Of a DNA stretch of 64,000 bases, positions 39,722 through 47,522 are shown in pieces. The first letter of the stretch is position 1, and every line of letters begins with the position of its first letter. The stretch spans positions 186,001-250,000 of the forward strand of contig LJSH01000001.1 in assembly GCA_001314625.1 (NCBI GenBank), written 5' to 3'. A program made the translations under genes and the position numbers. The DNA comes from Oceanicaulis sp. HLUCCA04. GTDB taxonomy: Bacteria > Pseudomonadota > Alphaproteobacteria > Caulobacterales > Maricaulaceae. The notes beneath the pieces were generated by a model. That model was not told where the DNA came from. It searched no databases and saw only the letters and a list, made by a program, of their open reading frames with translations.

Positions 39722-40366
39722 ATGGCCGGGGATTTTGACACGCGCGTTATCGAGCTGGTCATGGCCCTGCGCAATGCCGGGATACGTGACAAGTCGGTGC
39801 TGGCCGCCATGGAGCGCACCCCGCGCAATCTTTTCGTGCCGGAGAGTTTTGCCGATCAGGCCTTCGAGAACCGGCCTTTGCCGATTGATTGCGGCCAGAC
39901 CATCTCGCAGCCTTTGATCGTCGCCATGATGACGCAGGCTCTGGAAGTCACAGACCGCTGCAAGGTGCTGGAGGTGGGGACGGGCTCAGGCTATCAGGCC
40001 GCCGTTCTGGCGCGGCTCTGCCGGCGGGTCTACACGATAGAGCGCTACCGCACGCTGAGCCAGGAGGCGGTGAAGCGCTTCGAGGCCGTGCGCCTGACCA
40101 ATATCGTCACGCGTATCGGCGATGGCACGAAAGGCTGGCCCGAACAGGCGCCGTTTGACCGCATCATCGTGACCGCTGCCGCGCCCGTCCGCCCGGATGC
40201 CATACTCGGCCAGCTGCGCGAAGGGGGCATTTGCGTGGCCCCGGTGCAGAATGGCGCCGTCCAGACGCTCTACCGCTACAGGCTGGAGGCTGGTGGGATC
40301 CACGAAGAATCCCTTCTCGATGTTCGCTTCGTACCGCTTGTGGAGGGCATGGCCCGCTCGCTGTAA
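39722..40366 (+). CDS. pcm: Protein-L-isoaspartate O-methyltransferase
   Basis: This 214-residue PCMT repairs isoaspartyl residues by SAM-dependent methylation. NRPLPIDCGQTISQPLIVAM is the family substrate-binding block; VLEVGTGSGYQAAVLARL is the SAM site, followed by YTIERYRTLS. The C-terminal strand RIIVTAAAPVRPDAILGQL completes the fold. It lies 11 bases after surE, the usual surE-pcm pair. In E. coli nlpD and rpoS follow; here a LysM/M23 lipoprotein gene follows after one short gene and no rpoS is present. Confidence 0.95.
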   Translation: MAGDFDTRVIELVMALRNAGIRDKSVLAAMERTPRNLFVPESFADQAFENRPLPIDCGQTISQPLIVAMMTQALEVTDRCKVLEVGTGSGYQAAVLARLCRRVYTIERYRTLSQEAVKRFEAVRLTNIVTRIGDGTKGWPEQAPFDRIIVTAAAPVRPDAILGQLREGGICVAPVQNGAVQTLYRYRLEAGGIHEESLLDVRFVPLVEGMARSL

Positions 40367-40458
40367 AACGCGAGCGTAAACACATCCGCCTTGACGTTCC
40401 CGTCCGCGAGGCGGATTCTGGTCGCGGGGCTGGGACTCAGCAATTGGGAGATATCGGC

Positions 40459-40887
40459 ATGAAATATCGCAATATTTGCACTGGATTCGCCGTCAGCCTT
40501 GCTATTCTGGGCACCTCCGCGATGGCCTCCGCACAGGAGCCGTCCGAAGCGGCAGCCGAGCGCCTCGCGCAGTTTGAACGTACCGGCGAGACCGTGAACT
40601 GCGTCAACCTGACCCGGCTGCGTTCGATCCAGCCGCTCGACGACAGTCATTTCCTCATCGAGATGCGCGGTGGCGACATGTATCTCAACGTCACGACCGG
40701 CCAGTGCAACCGGGCTGCCAGCGCTGGCACCTATCTGCAATACTCCACGCCGGGCAGCCAGTTTTGCCGCAACCAGATCATCGACGTCGTCGACAATGGC
40801 GGGAGCGGCATGCTGTCGGGCAGCTGCGCACTGGGCGAGTTCGAGGCACTGACGCCTGTTGACCACGGTGACAGCCCGTCGCGGTAG
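40459..40887 (+). CDS. Secreted DUF6491-like protein
   Basis: This 142-residue protein has the signal peptide MKYRNICTGFAVSLAILGTS followed by AMASAQ-E. The mature core includes VNCVNLTRLRSIQPLDDSHF and MRGGDMYLNVTTGQCN. Four cysteines at regular places (VNC, GQC, QFC and GSC) suggest two disulphides in the periplasm. The pattern matches a family of small exported proteins described as DUF6491 in alphaproteobacteria; the assignment is from memory of the motif and should be checked. It lies between pcm and the LysM/M23 gene. Function unknown. Confidence 0.7.
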   Translation: MKYRNICTGFAVSLAILGTSAMASAQEPSEAAAERLAQFERTGETVNCVNLTRLRSIQPLDDSHFLIEMRGGDMYLNVTTGQCNRAASAGTYLQYSTPGSQFCRNQIIDVVDNGGSGMLSGSCALGEFEALTPVDHGDSPSR

Positions 40888-40910
40888 AGACATTGTCCGC
40901 CAGGCTTTGG

Positions 40911-40925
40911 CTAACGCGTGATTAA
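40911..40925 (+). promoter_or_regulatory. CtrA-box-like sequence upstream of the LysM/M23 gene
   Basis: CTAA-N7-TTAA (40911-40914, 40922-40925) followed by C matches the CtrA consensus TTAA-N7-TTAA(C) with one mismatch. It lies 58 bases before the start at 40984. Cell-wall hydrolases are known CtrA targets in Caulobacter, which makes this plausible but unproven. Confidence 0.4.
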
Positions 40926-40983
40926 CGCTCGCGCGCCATGATGCACGCTTGTACGGGTTCGGTACGGCAGGAATTGGCGGCAG

Positions 40984-41907
40984 ATGATCACGCAGGCGGT
41001 TCGATGGGCGGCACTGGCGGCGCTTTGCGCGGCCTTGTCTGCTTGTGCGTCGCGGCCTGAGGTCATTCGTGATTCGTCAGGCTCATCGGGCCGCCAGCTC
41101 GCCCGCTCGGCTGATTGCGGCCCGCGCTACACCGTGCGGCGCGGCGATACGCTGAGCGCAATTGCACAAAATTGCGATGTGCGCTGGCTGGATCTGGCAG
41201 CCGAGAACAATCTGTCGGCGCCCTATACCCTGCGCGATGGCCAGGTGCTGGTCATGCCTGGCGGCGCACGCACCTACACGGTGCGCCGGGGCGATAATCT
41301 CTACAGGGTGGCGGTCAGCCACGGCATGAGCCTGCAGGAGCTGGCCTCCATCAACGGCATTCCCGCACCCTACACGATCTATCCCGGCCAGGAATTGCAG
41401 CTGTCGGGCAGCGCCCGTCCGGTGCAGCAGGCGGCTGTCACGCCCCCGCCAGCGCCTGCCCAGCGTCCGGCCCCTGCCAGTACGCCGCCGCCGGCTGCCG
41501 TCAGCCAGCCCTCGCAACCGGCTGCCGGCGCGCCTGCATTCCGATGGCCCCATGACGGCGAAGTCATCGCCAATTTTGGCTCCCAGCCAGGTGGACGCCG
41601 CAATGATGGCATCAAGATCGCCGCCAGCGTGGGCGAGCCGGTACGTGCTGCGGCAGCTGGTGAAGTGGTCTATGCAGGCAATGAATTGCAAGGCTATGGC
41701 GAGCTGGTGCTCCTGCGCCACGGAGACTGGGTGACGGCCTATGCGCACAACTCCGTCTTGCGGGTATCGGTGGGACAACAGGTCGAGGCTGGCGCGGTTA
41801 TCGCCGAGGCCGGGTCATCGGGATCGGCCAACAGGGTCCAGGTTCATTTCGAAATCCGGCGCGGTGTGACGCCGGTGGACCCGATGCAGCATCTGCCCCG
41901 GCGCTGA
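40984..41907 (+). CDS. LysM/M23 peptidoglycan-binding lipoprotein, NlpD-like
   Basis: This 307-residue protein has a lipoprotein signal ending LCAALSAC-A (lipobox LSAC). Two LysM domains follow at about residues 50-87 (YTVRRGDTLSAIAQNCDVRW) and 95-140 (YTVRRGDNLYRVAVSHGMSL). After a Pro/Ala-rich linker comes a C-terminal M23 domain with NDGIKIAASVGEPVRAAAAG and VHFEIRRGVTPVDP. The metal-binding His and Asp of active LytM (HxxxD) read R-N-D-G-I here, so like NlpD it may be catalytically dead and act as an activator of amidases. Position after surE-pcm supports the NlpD assignment. Confidence 0.85.
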   Translation: MITQAVRWAALAALCAALSACASRPEVIRDSSGSSGRQLARSADCGPRYTVRRGDTLSAIAQNCDVRWLDLAAENNLSAPYTLRDGQVLVMPGGARTYTVRRGDNLYRVAVSHGMSLQELASINGIPAPYTIYPGQELQLSGSARPVQQAAVTPPPAPAQRPAPASTPPPAAVSQPSQPAAGAPAFRWPHDGEVIANFGSQPGGRRNDGIKIAASVGEPVRAAAAGEVVYAGNELQGYGELVLLRHGDWVTAYAHNSVLRVSVGQQVEAGAVIAEAGSSGSANRVQVHFEIRRGVTPVDPMQHLPRR

Positions 41908-42002
41908 ATAACTGATCAGAATACGCCGATGCGAGTTGCGCCAGCGGCGTGCGTGGATATAGTCCCGCGCAAATTCCCCATTGCATCCAAGGATACCCAG
42001 AC

Positions 42003-42386
42003 ATGCCTGCATTTCTTGACTCTGTGACGCTTGCTGCCGCCGGTGGTGCTGGCGGGATGGGTGCGCTGCTGATCCAGCTCTTCCCCTTCCTGCTGATTTT
42101 CGTCGTGTTCTACTTCCTGCTGATCCGTCCGCAGCAACAACGTGTCAAGAAGCACCGCGAGATGGTCGAGGCACTGCAGCGCGGTGATGAAGTCGTCACC
42201 GCTGGCGGCCTGATCGGCAAGGTCACACGTGTGGCAGACGGTGAATTGACTGTGGAACTGGCGCAAGGCGTGCGCGTGAAAGTGGTGCGTCAGACCATTT
42301 CCGAAGTGCGTGCGCGCACCGCGCCCTCGCGTTCGCGCCGGGACGAAGATGACAGCGAAGGCAGCGATGAGGACCAGCGCAGCTAG
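42003..42386 (+). CDS. yajC: Preprotein translocase subunit YajC
   Basis: This 127-residue protein has one membrane helix (LIQLFPFLLIFVVFYFLLIR) followed directly by the family block RPQQQRVKKHREMVEALQRG. GDEVVTAGGLIGKVTRV forms the start of the cytoplasmic beta domain. A ~30-residue charged tail rich in Arg, Asp and Glu ends the protein. YajC associates with SecD-SecF. ATG 42003 was chosen; an upstream start would add only non-conserved sequence. It precedes secD by 35 bases. Confidence 0.92.
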   Translation: MPAFLDSVTLAAAGGAGGMGALLIQLFPFLLIFVVFYFLLIRPQQQRVKKHREMVEALQRGDEVVTAGGLIGKVTRVADGELTVELAQGVRVKVVRQTISEVRARTAPSRSRRDEDDSEGSDEDQRS

Positions 42387-42421
42387 CGCTCAGCGCTGCT
42401 GCGTCCTATCTGCAATCCGCC

Positions 42422-44053
42422 ATGCTATATTTCGCTCGCTGGAAGATCGCCCTCATCCTTGGAACCATCCTGCTCGGGGTGATGTTCCTGCTGCCCAATT
42501 TCGTACCGGAAAGCACACGCTACGGTTCTGACGGGACGCCGCAAGGCGTGTGGTCGACCCTGCCGAGCGATACGCTCAATCTCGGTCTTGATCTGCGCGG
42601 CGGTTCCCATCTGGTCTTCCAGGTGGATATGGACGAGGTGCGCGAAGACCGTCTCGTCCGGCTGGCTGATGATGTCCGCACCGTGCTGCGAAACCAGCCT
42701 GCGATCCTGACGGCAGCGCCTGCGGTCGTTGAAGGACGGGTCGTCGTGCGTCTGTCGCGCCCGGATGATCTGGAGGCGGCACTTGACCGTCTGGAAGACA
42801 TCAATGAGCCGGTTTCCAACTCGTTCGGGCAGGCCAGCCTTGATCAGACACTGTCCATTGAGGCCGATGAGGATGGGCGCACGATCCGCGTAGCGATTAC
42901 AGAGGCCGCGCTGGAGGAAATCCAGAGCCGCACCGTCACCCAGTCGGTCGAGGTCATTCGCCGCCGCATCGACGCTACCGGCACCACCGAACCCACTATC
43001 GTGCGTCAGGGTGATGACCGCGTGCTGGTGCAGGTGCCGGGCGAAAGCGATCCGCAGCGCATTATCGAGCTTGTCGGCACGACCGCCCGGATGACCTTTC
43101 ACATGGTCGAGGCCAATGTGGATCCGGGCCCGGACGGGCAGGGGCGCACTCCGCCGGGCGTCATCATCCTGCCACAGGAATCCCCCGAAGAGCCGTTTCT
43201 GGCCGTCCAGCGCCGTGCTCTGGTGACCGGCGAACAGCTGGTTGATGCCTCGCAGGGCTTCAATGAGTCCGGGCAGCCATCGGTCAATTTCCGTTTCAAC
43301 ACCTCCGGCGCCCGCGCGTTCGGTGATGCGACCGCCGCCAATGTGGGCCGGCGCTTTGCTATCGTGCTTGATGACGTGATCATCTCCGCGCCGCGCATCC
43401 GTTCGCCCATTCTGGGCGGGTCGGGCATGATTGATGGCGGCTTCACCGTCCAGTCGGCGTCCGATCTGGCCAACATGCTCAATGCCGGGGCATTGCCTGC
43501 ACGCCTGACGCCGGTCGAGCAGCGCACGGTCAGTGCCGGGCTGGGTCAGGACTCCATCGAGCGCGGCCAGATCGCCATCATTATCGGGTTCAGCCTTGTG
43601 ATCGTGTTCATGCTGCTGGCCTACGGATTTTTCGGCATCGCTTCCACAGTCGCACTGGTCGTGAATATCTGCCTTTTGATGGGCGGCCTGTCCGGCCTGC
43701 AGGCGACACTCACCTTGCCGGGCATTGCGGGTATCGTGTTGACCATCGGTATGGCCGTTGATGCCAACGTGCTGATTTTCGAGCGGATACGCGAGGAATA
43801 CCGGGCCGGGCGCACCGTGACCAATGCCATCGAGAACGGGTATCAGCACGCCCAGTCGGCCATTCTGGATGCCAATGTCACCACCTTTATCGCGGCAGCG
43901 GTGCTCTACATGATGGGCGCAGGCCCAGTGCGCGGGTTTGCCGTTACGCTCGGTATCGGCATCATCACCTCGGTGTTCACCGCCTTTGTGTTTTCGCGGC
44001 TTTTGCTGGCGGGCTGGCTGCGCCTTGCCAAGCCCAAAAGCCTGCCGATGTAG
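42422..44053 (+). CDS. secD: Protein translocase subunit SecD
   Basis: This 543-residue RND-type inner membrane protein uses the proton motive force to assist protein export. An N-terminal helix (IALILGTILLGVMFLLPNF) is followed by LNLGLDLRGGSHLVFQVDMD and the large periplasmic P1 region. Five more helices follow; TIGMAVDANVLIFERIREEY, with the conserved Asp and RxREE, lies near the end. It is followed by secF after 15 bases and, with yajC, forms the accessory complex of the Sec translocon. Confidence 0.95.
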   Translation: MLYFARWKIALILGTILLGVMFLLPNFVPESTRYGSDGTPQGVWSTLPSDTLNLGLDLRGGSHLVFQVDMDEVREDRLVRLADDVRTVLRNQPAILTAAPAVVEGRVVVRLSRPDDLEAALDRLEDINEPVSNSFGQASLDQTLSIEADEDGRTIRVAITEAALEEIQSRTVTQSVEVIRRRIDATGTTEPTIVRQGDDRVLVQVPGESDPQRIIELVGTTARMTFHMVEANVDPGPDGQGRTPPGVIILPQESPEEPFLAVQRRALVTGEQLVDASQGFNESGQPSVNFRFNTSGARAFGDATAANVGRRFAIVLDDVIISAPRIRSPILGGSGMIDGGFTVQSASDLANMLNAGALPARLTPVEQRTVSAGLGQDSIERGQIAIIIGFSLVIVFMLLAYGFFGIASTVALVVNICLLMGGLSGLQATLTLPGIAGIVLTIGMAVDANVLIFERIREEYRAGRTVTNAIENGYQHAQSAILDANVTTFIAAAVLYMMGAGPVRGFAVTLGIGIITSVFTAFVFSRLLLAGWLRLAKPKSLPM

Positions 44054-44068
44054 GCCGGAGACAGACAG

Positions 44069-45043
44069 ATGAACCTTTCCAGCCTCGCCCTTGTGCGCTT
44101 CCTGCCGGTTGAGACCCATTTCGGCTTCATCCGGATGCGCGCGGTGTCCTTCATCCTTTCACTGGCTCTGGTGCTGGGGTCGGTCGCGGCCTTCTTCACC
44201 ATGGGCCTTAATCTGGGCATTGATTTCCGGGGTGGCACATCCATCGAGATCAGCACGGAGGGCCCCGCCGATATTGCCCTGATCCGCGAAGCGGTGACGG
44301 CGGTGGTGCCGGGCGACGTCCAGGTGCAGGGTTTTGGCACCGAGGAAGATGTGCTGATCCGCGTCGGCGAGATTGATCCTGAAGTCATCAACCCCCTTGA
44401 GGGATTTGAGGCGCTCGACGCGGCGCAGGCCCAGCAGGCGGTTCAACGCCTTGTCACCACGGCGCTCAACGAAGCCATTCCCGGCGTCAGCTATGAACGC
44501 ATGGAGGTCATCAGCCCGCAGGTCTCCGACGAGCTGCGCGTGGCCGGTGCCACCGCCGTTCTGGTCGCCTTGTTCCTGATGCTGGTCTATATCTGGCTGC
44601 GCTTTGAGTGGCAGTATTCGGTGGGCGCCGTGCTGGCGCTGGCGCACGATGTGATCGTCACTATCGGCTTTTTTGCCGTCACCCAGCTTCAGTTCAACCT
44701 GCCGACCATTGCCGCCATCCTGACCATTGTCGGCTATTCGATGAACGATACCGTGGTGGTCTATGACCGTATCCGCGAGATGTTCCGCAAGTACAAATCC
44801 CTGCCGACCCCGCAAGTGCTCGACATGGCCATCAATGAGACCCTGTCACGCACCATGCTGACATCGGGCACTACGCTGGTCGCCCTGATCGCCATGGCGG
44901 TCATGGGCGGCGCGGCGCTGGAGGGTTTTGCCCTGGCGCTGATCTGGGGCGTGACCATCGGGACGTATTCGTCCGTGTTCGTGGCGGCGCCCTTGCTGAC
45001 CGTTACCGGCGTGCGGCGCGATTCCGGAGACAGTGATAACTGA
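44069..45043 (+). CDS. secF: Protein translocase subunit SecF
   Basis: This 324-residue partner of SecD has the family opening RFLPVETHFGFIRMRAVSFI, GLNLGIDFRGGTSIEI, and the signature GYSMNDTVVVYDRIREMFRK. Six hydrophobic segments are visible. ATG 44069 lies 15 bases after secD. A strong terminator follows 30 bases after the stop, ending the operon. Confidence 0.95.
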   Translation: MNLSSLALVRFLPVETHFGFIRMRAVSFILSLALVLGSVAAFFTMGLNLGIDFRGGTSIEISTEGPADIALIREAVTAVVPGDVQVQGFGTEEDVLIRVGEIDPEVINPLEGFEALDAAQAQQAVQRLVTTALNEAIPGVSYERMEVISPQVSDELRVAGATAVLVALFLMLVYIWLRFEWQYSVGAVLALAHDVIVTIGFFAVTQLQFNLPTIAAILTIVGYSMNDTVVVYDRIREMFRKYKSLPTPQVLDMAINETLSRTMLTSGTTLVALIAMAVMGGAALEGFALALIWGVTIGTYSSVFVAAPLLTVTGVRRDSGDSDN

Positions 45044-45072
45044 GGCGCGCGACGTTCTGCCGGCTTGAAAAT

Positions 45073-45101
45073 AACCCCCGGCTGGATGGCCGGGGGTTTT
45101 T
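45073..45101 (+). terminator. Terminator of the yajC-secDF operon
   Basis: A 10-bp stem (AACCCCCGGC with GCCGGGGGTT) with loop TGGATG is followed by TTTTT. It lies 29 bases after secF and before the convergent serine hydrolase gene. Confidence 0.85.
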
Positions 45102-45125
45102 CATGTCTGGAGGGGTGGCCGTATA

Positions 45126-46439
45126 TTACTCGTCGATGACGGCCGGCATGAGCTGGCGGAAAATGGCCCGGGCGCCTTCGCGCGGCGAAGTGGCCGAGGG
45201 TTGTTCCTGCGCCATGATCAGCGCGACAACCCCGGTTGACGGGCTGACGAAGAAATCGGTGTCGAAATAGCCGCCCCAGCCGAAATCGGCCGGGTAGCCG
45301 GATGCCGATGATCCCTGGCCCTCATAGACAACGCCCACCGAATAGCCAAAGCCCAGATTGCCCGCATTCATCTGTTCGGGCATGCGGTCGGCGCCGACAT
45401 GCACCTGCGTCATCGCGGCGACGCTCTCTTCGGAGAGGATGCGCTCCCCGTCCAGCTCTCCGCCATTGGCGAGGGCTTGCGCAAAGCGGAAATAGTCGTT
45501 GGCTGTGGAGAAAAGGCCTGCGCCGCCCGCTGCGACATTGGCGCCGAACGCATAGTCGGCACTGGCTGGCACAGGCTGGATCACGCCGTTCTCGTCATGC
45601 GTGTAGAGCGTCGCAATTTCGCCGCGCCGCTCCTCTCCGGGGAAAAAGGTGGTCGCGTCCATGCCCAGCGGCTGGAAGATGCGCGCCTGCATGTAGCTCT
45701 CGAGGTCCTGGCCGGACGCCACTTCCACGACGCGGCCCAGAATGTCGCTCGACCAGCTATAGAACCAGCGCTCGCCGGGCTGGAAATAGAGCGGCAGGCC
45801 GGCCAGATGATCGATGCGCTCTTCGAGGCTCATCTCGCGGTCTTCATAGACATTGCGGGTCATGTAGAGACGGCCCAGATCGGTGTCCGCGTCAAAGACA
45901 TAGCCAATGCCCGACGTGTGGGTCAGAAGGTCCTCGATCGTGATGGCGCGGTTTGCGGGCACAGTCGCGATCTCGCCGTCTTCACCCGCGCTGACAGAAC
46001 TGGCGACCTGTGCATCTTCAAAGGCGGGGATGAGTTCTGACAGAGGCTGATCAAGACGGAGCGCGCCATCCTCGACAAGCTGCAACACGGCAACAGCCGT
46101 GACCGGCTTGGTCATCGACGCGATGCGCATGAGCGTGTCCGCTGTCATCGGGCGCTGCGTTTCAATATCGGCATAGCCGGCCTCGGAGACGTGTTGCACC
46201 ACGCCGTCGCGCGCAACCAGGGCGACATAGCCCGAGCGCGCTCCGGCAGCGGCGAACTGCTCCAGCGTGGCGTCAAGCGTGGCCAGACCTTCGGCGCTCA
46301 GGGCACGGGCAGCAGGTACAGCCTCGCTTACGGTTTCCGCGCTGGCGTCCGTCGGCGGGCTGCAGGCTGCGATCCAGCCAGTGCCAGCCAGCGCAGCAGC
46401 GAGCATGAGGGTGGTCAGGCTGGGTCGCGCATCATACAT
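45126..46439 (-). CDS. Serine hydrolase, beta-lactamase class C-like lipoprotein
   Basis: This 437-residue protein has the nucleophile S108 in ASMTK (SxxK), and the YxN-type motif reads YSWSSDILG. A glycine-rich WGGYF block lies near the C-terminus where KTG would be. The signal ends GTGWIAAC-S (Cys26), so it is probably lipid-anchored. The family includes class C beta-lactamases, D-aminopeptidases and esterases such as EstB; the YSW variant fits an esterase or peptidase rather than a true beta-lactamase. ATG 46439 has a GGAG site and gives a proper signal; the upstream extension in frame would lose it. Confidence 0.82.
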   Translation of the reverse strand: MYDARPSLTTLMLAAALAGTGWIAACSPPTDASAETVSEAVPAARALSAEGLATLDATLEQFAAAGARSGYVALVARDGVVQHVSEAGYADIETQRPMTADTLMRIASMTKPVTAVAVLQLVEDGALRLDQPLSELIPAFEDAQVASSVSAGEDGEIATVPANRAITIEDLLTHTSGIGYVFDADTDLGRLYMTRNVYEDREMSLEERIDHLAGLPLYFQPGERWFYSWSSDILGRVVEVASGQDLESYMQARIFQPLGMDATTFFPGEERRGEIATLYTHDENGVIQPVPASADYAFGANVAAGGAGLFSTANDYFRFAQALANGGELDGERILSEESVAAMTQVHVGADRMPEQMNAGNLGFGYSVGVVYEGQGSSASGYPADFGWGGYFDTDFFVSPSTGVVALIMAQEQPSATSPREGARAIFRQLMPAVIDE

Positions 46440-46563
46440 GTCAGGTCTCCGTTTGACGTGGGTCCGGGTTCGCGGCAAGGACACCCCGGCTTCCCTGCAA
46501 TGGCAAGCTAAAACACCAAGGCACCTGCTGAACGCCCATGTATTTCATGAAACCTTCAAAGCC

Positions 46564-47439
46564 ATGACCGCAGACCTGCCGCCGGACACGCATCAGGACA
46601 CACTTGCGGACACGGTTCGCCGCGAAGACCCGGCCCGATATATGGCGGCGCTCTTTGCGCCGCCGGACACGCGCGCGCGATTGCTGGCCCTCTACGCTTT
46701 CAATGCGGAGATCGCGCGAATTCCACGATCGGTCAGCGAGCCGGTGATCGGCGAGATGCGACTGGCCTGGGCGCGCGACGCGGCCGCAGATATCTTCGCG
46801 GATCCGCCGCGCGTGCGCCGTCATCCGGTTTATGAAGCGCTTGCCGGGCTGAAAGATGTGGCGGGCGCGCCAGCTCAAGACGCGCTGGCAACACTCATTG
46901 AGGCGCGCAATGCCGATCTGGGCGAGGGCGCGTTTCCCGATGCGGCGGAACGCGAACGCTATATCGAGCTGACAGCCGTCACAGTCATGATGATGGCCGC
47001 GCGGCTATGCGCGCCAGGCTGGCAGGCCGATGAAGACGGCAAGGCCGCTCTCACAGCAGCGGGCCGCCTCTGGGGTTATGCGGGCCTGCTGCATGATTTT
47101 GCCCGGCTGTGCGCCGCAGGGCGGCCGCCGGTGACGCAGAGTGAACTTGTGCAGAGCGGCGCCAGCCTTGAGGCCTTGCGCCGGGGCTTTCAGCCGGACA
47201 AGGCCCATATGGCGCGCGAGGGCCTGATCGAGGCTGCCCGCGCCGCTGCCATGCAGCTTGATGCCAGCCGCAGCGCCTTGCCGCCGGAAATCTTTCCCGC
47301 TGTGGGCTATGCCACGCTGGCGCGCGGGCAGTTCAAAACTGCCGCCCGGCGCCCTGATCCATACGCGTACGCGCCAGCGGAAAATCTGCTGGGGGCGCAG
47401 CTTCGCCTCCTCTGGGCGTCCCTGACAGGACGGATCTAG
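46564..47439 (+). CDS. Squalene/phytoene synthase-like protein (NDUFAF6-like), probably non-catalytic
   Basis: This 291-residue protein belongs to the squalene/phytoene synthase fold family. Recognisable parts are LLALYAFNAEIARIPRSVSE, EMRLAWARDAAADIF and EARNADLGEGAFPD. The first Asp-rich motif (DxxxD) is absent near RIPRSVSEPVIG, and the second (DxxxD in GRDLRDVAED-like sequences) reads LHDFARLCAAGR with the acidic pair missing. It therefore resembles the non-enzymatic group that includes the mitochondrial complex I assembly factor NDUFAF6, not a carotenoid enzyme. ATG 46564 was chosen; the upstream part of the frame crosses the antisense hydrolase gene. It is convergent with the S9 peptidase gene. 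Confidence 0.72.
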   Translation: MTADLPPDTHQDTLADTVRREDPARYMAALFAPPDTRARLLALYAFNAEIARIPRSVSEPVIGEMRLAWARDAAADIFADPPRVRRHPVYEALAGLKDVAGAPAQDALATLIEARNADLGEGAFPDAAERERYIELTAVTVMMMAARLCAPGWQADEDGKAALTAAGRLWGYAGLLHDFARLCAAGRPPVTQSELVQSGASLEALRRGFQPDKAHMAREGLIEAARAAAMQLDASRSALPPEIFPAVGYATLARGQFKTAARRPDPYAYAPAENLLGAQLRLLWASLTGRI

Positions 47440-47470
47440 GCGGCTCCTCCAAAGAGGGACAGCACGCGGC

Positions 47471-47504
47471 GCGCGAGCGTTCGGTCGGCATCGCGCGCTC
47501 GCGC
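47471..47504. other. Inverted repeat between convergent genes
   Basis: A 9-bp inverted repeat (GCGCGAGCG at 47471-47479, CGCTCGCGC at 47496-47504) with a 16-nt loop lies between convergent genes. It may act as a weak terminator but there is no T-run. Confidence 0.4.
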
Positions 47505-47522
47505 TCACGCAAACCGAAGTCG

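Noticed and set aside
42425-44119. A 564-codon ORF on the minus strand
   Set aside because: It is antisense to secD, whose sequence is a clear match to the family. The antisense translation is rich in His/Gln/Arg and has no known motif.
46267-46563. N-terminal extension of the squalene/phytoene synthase-like gene
   Set aside because: The extension crosses the serine hydrolase gene on the opposite strand and shows no family similarity.
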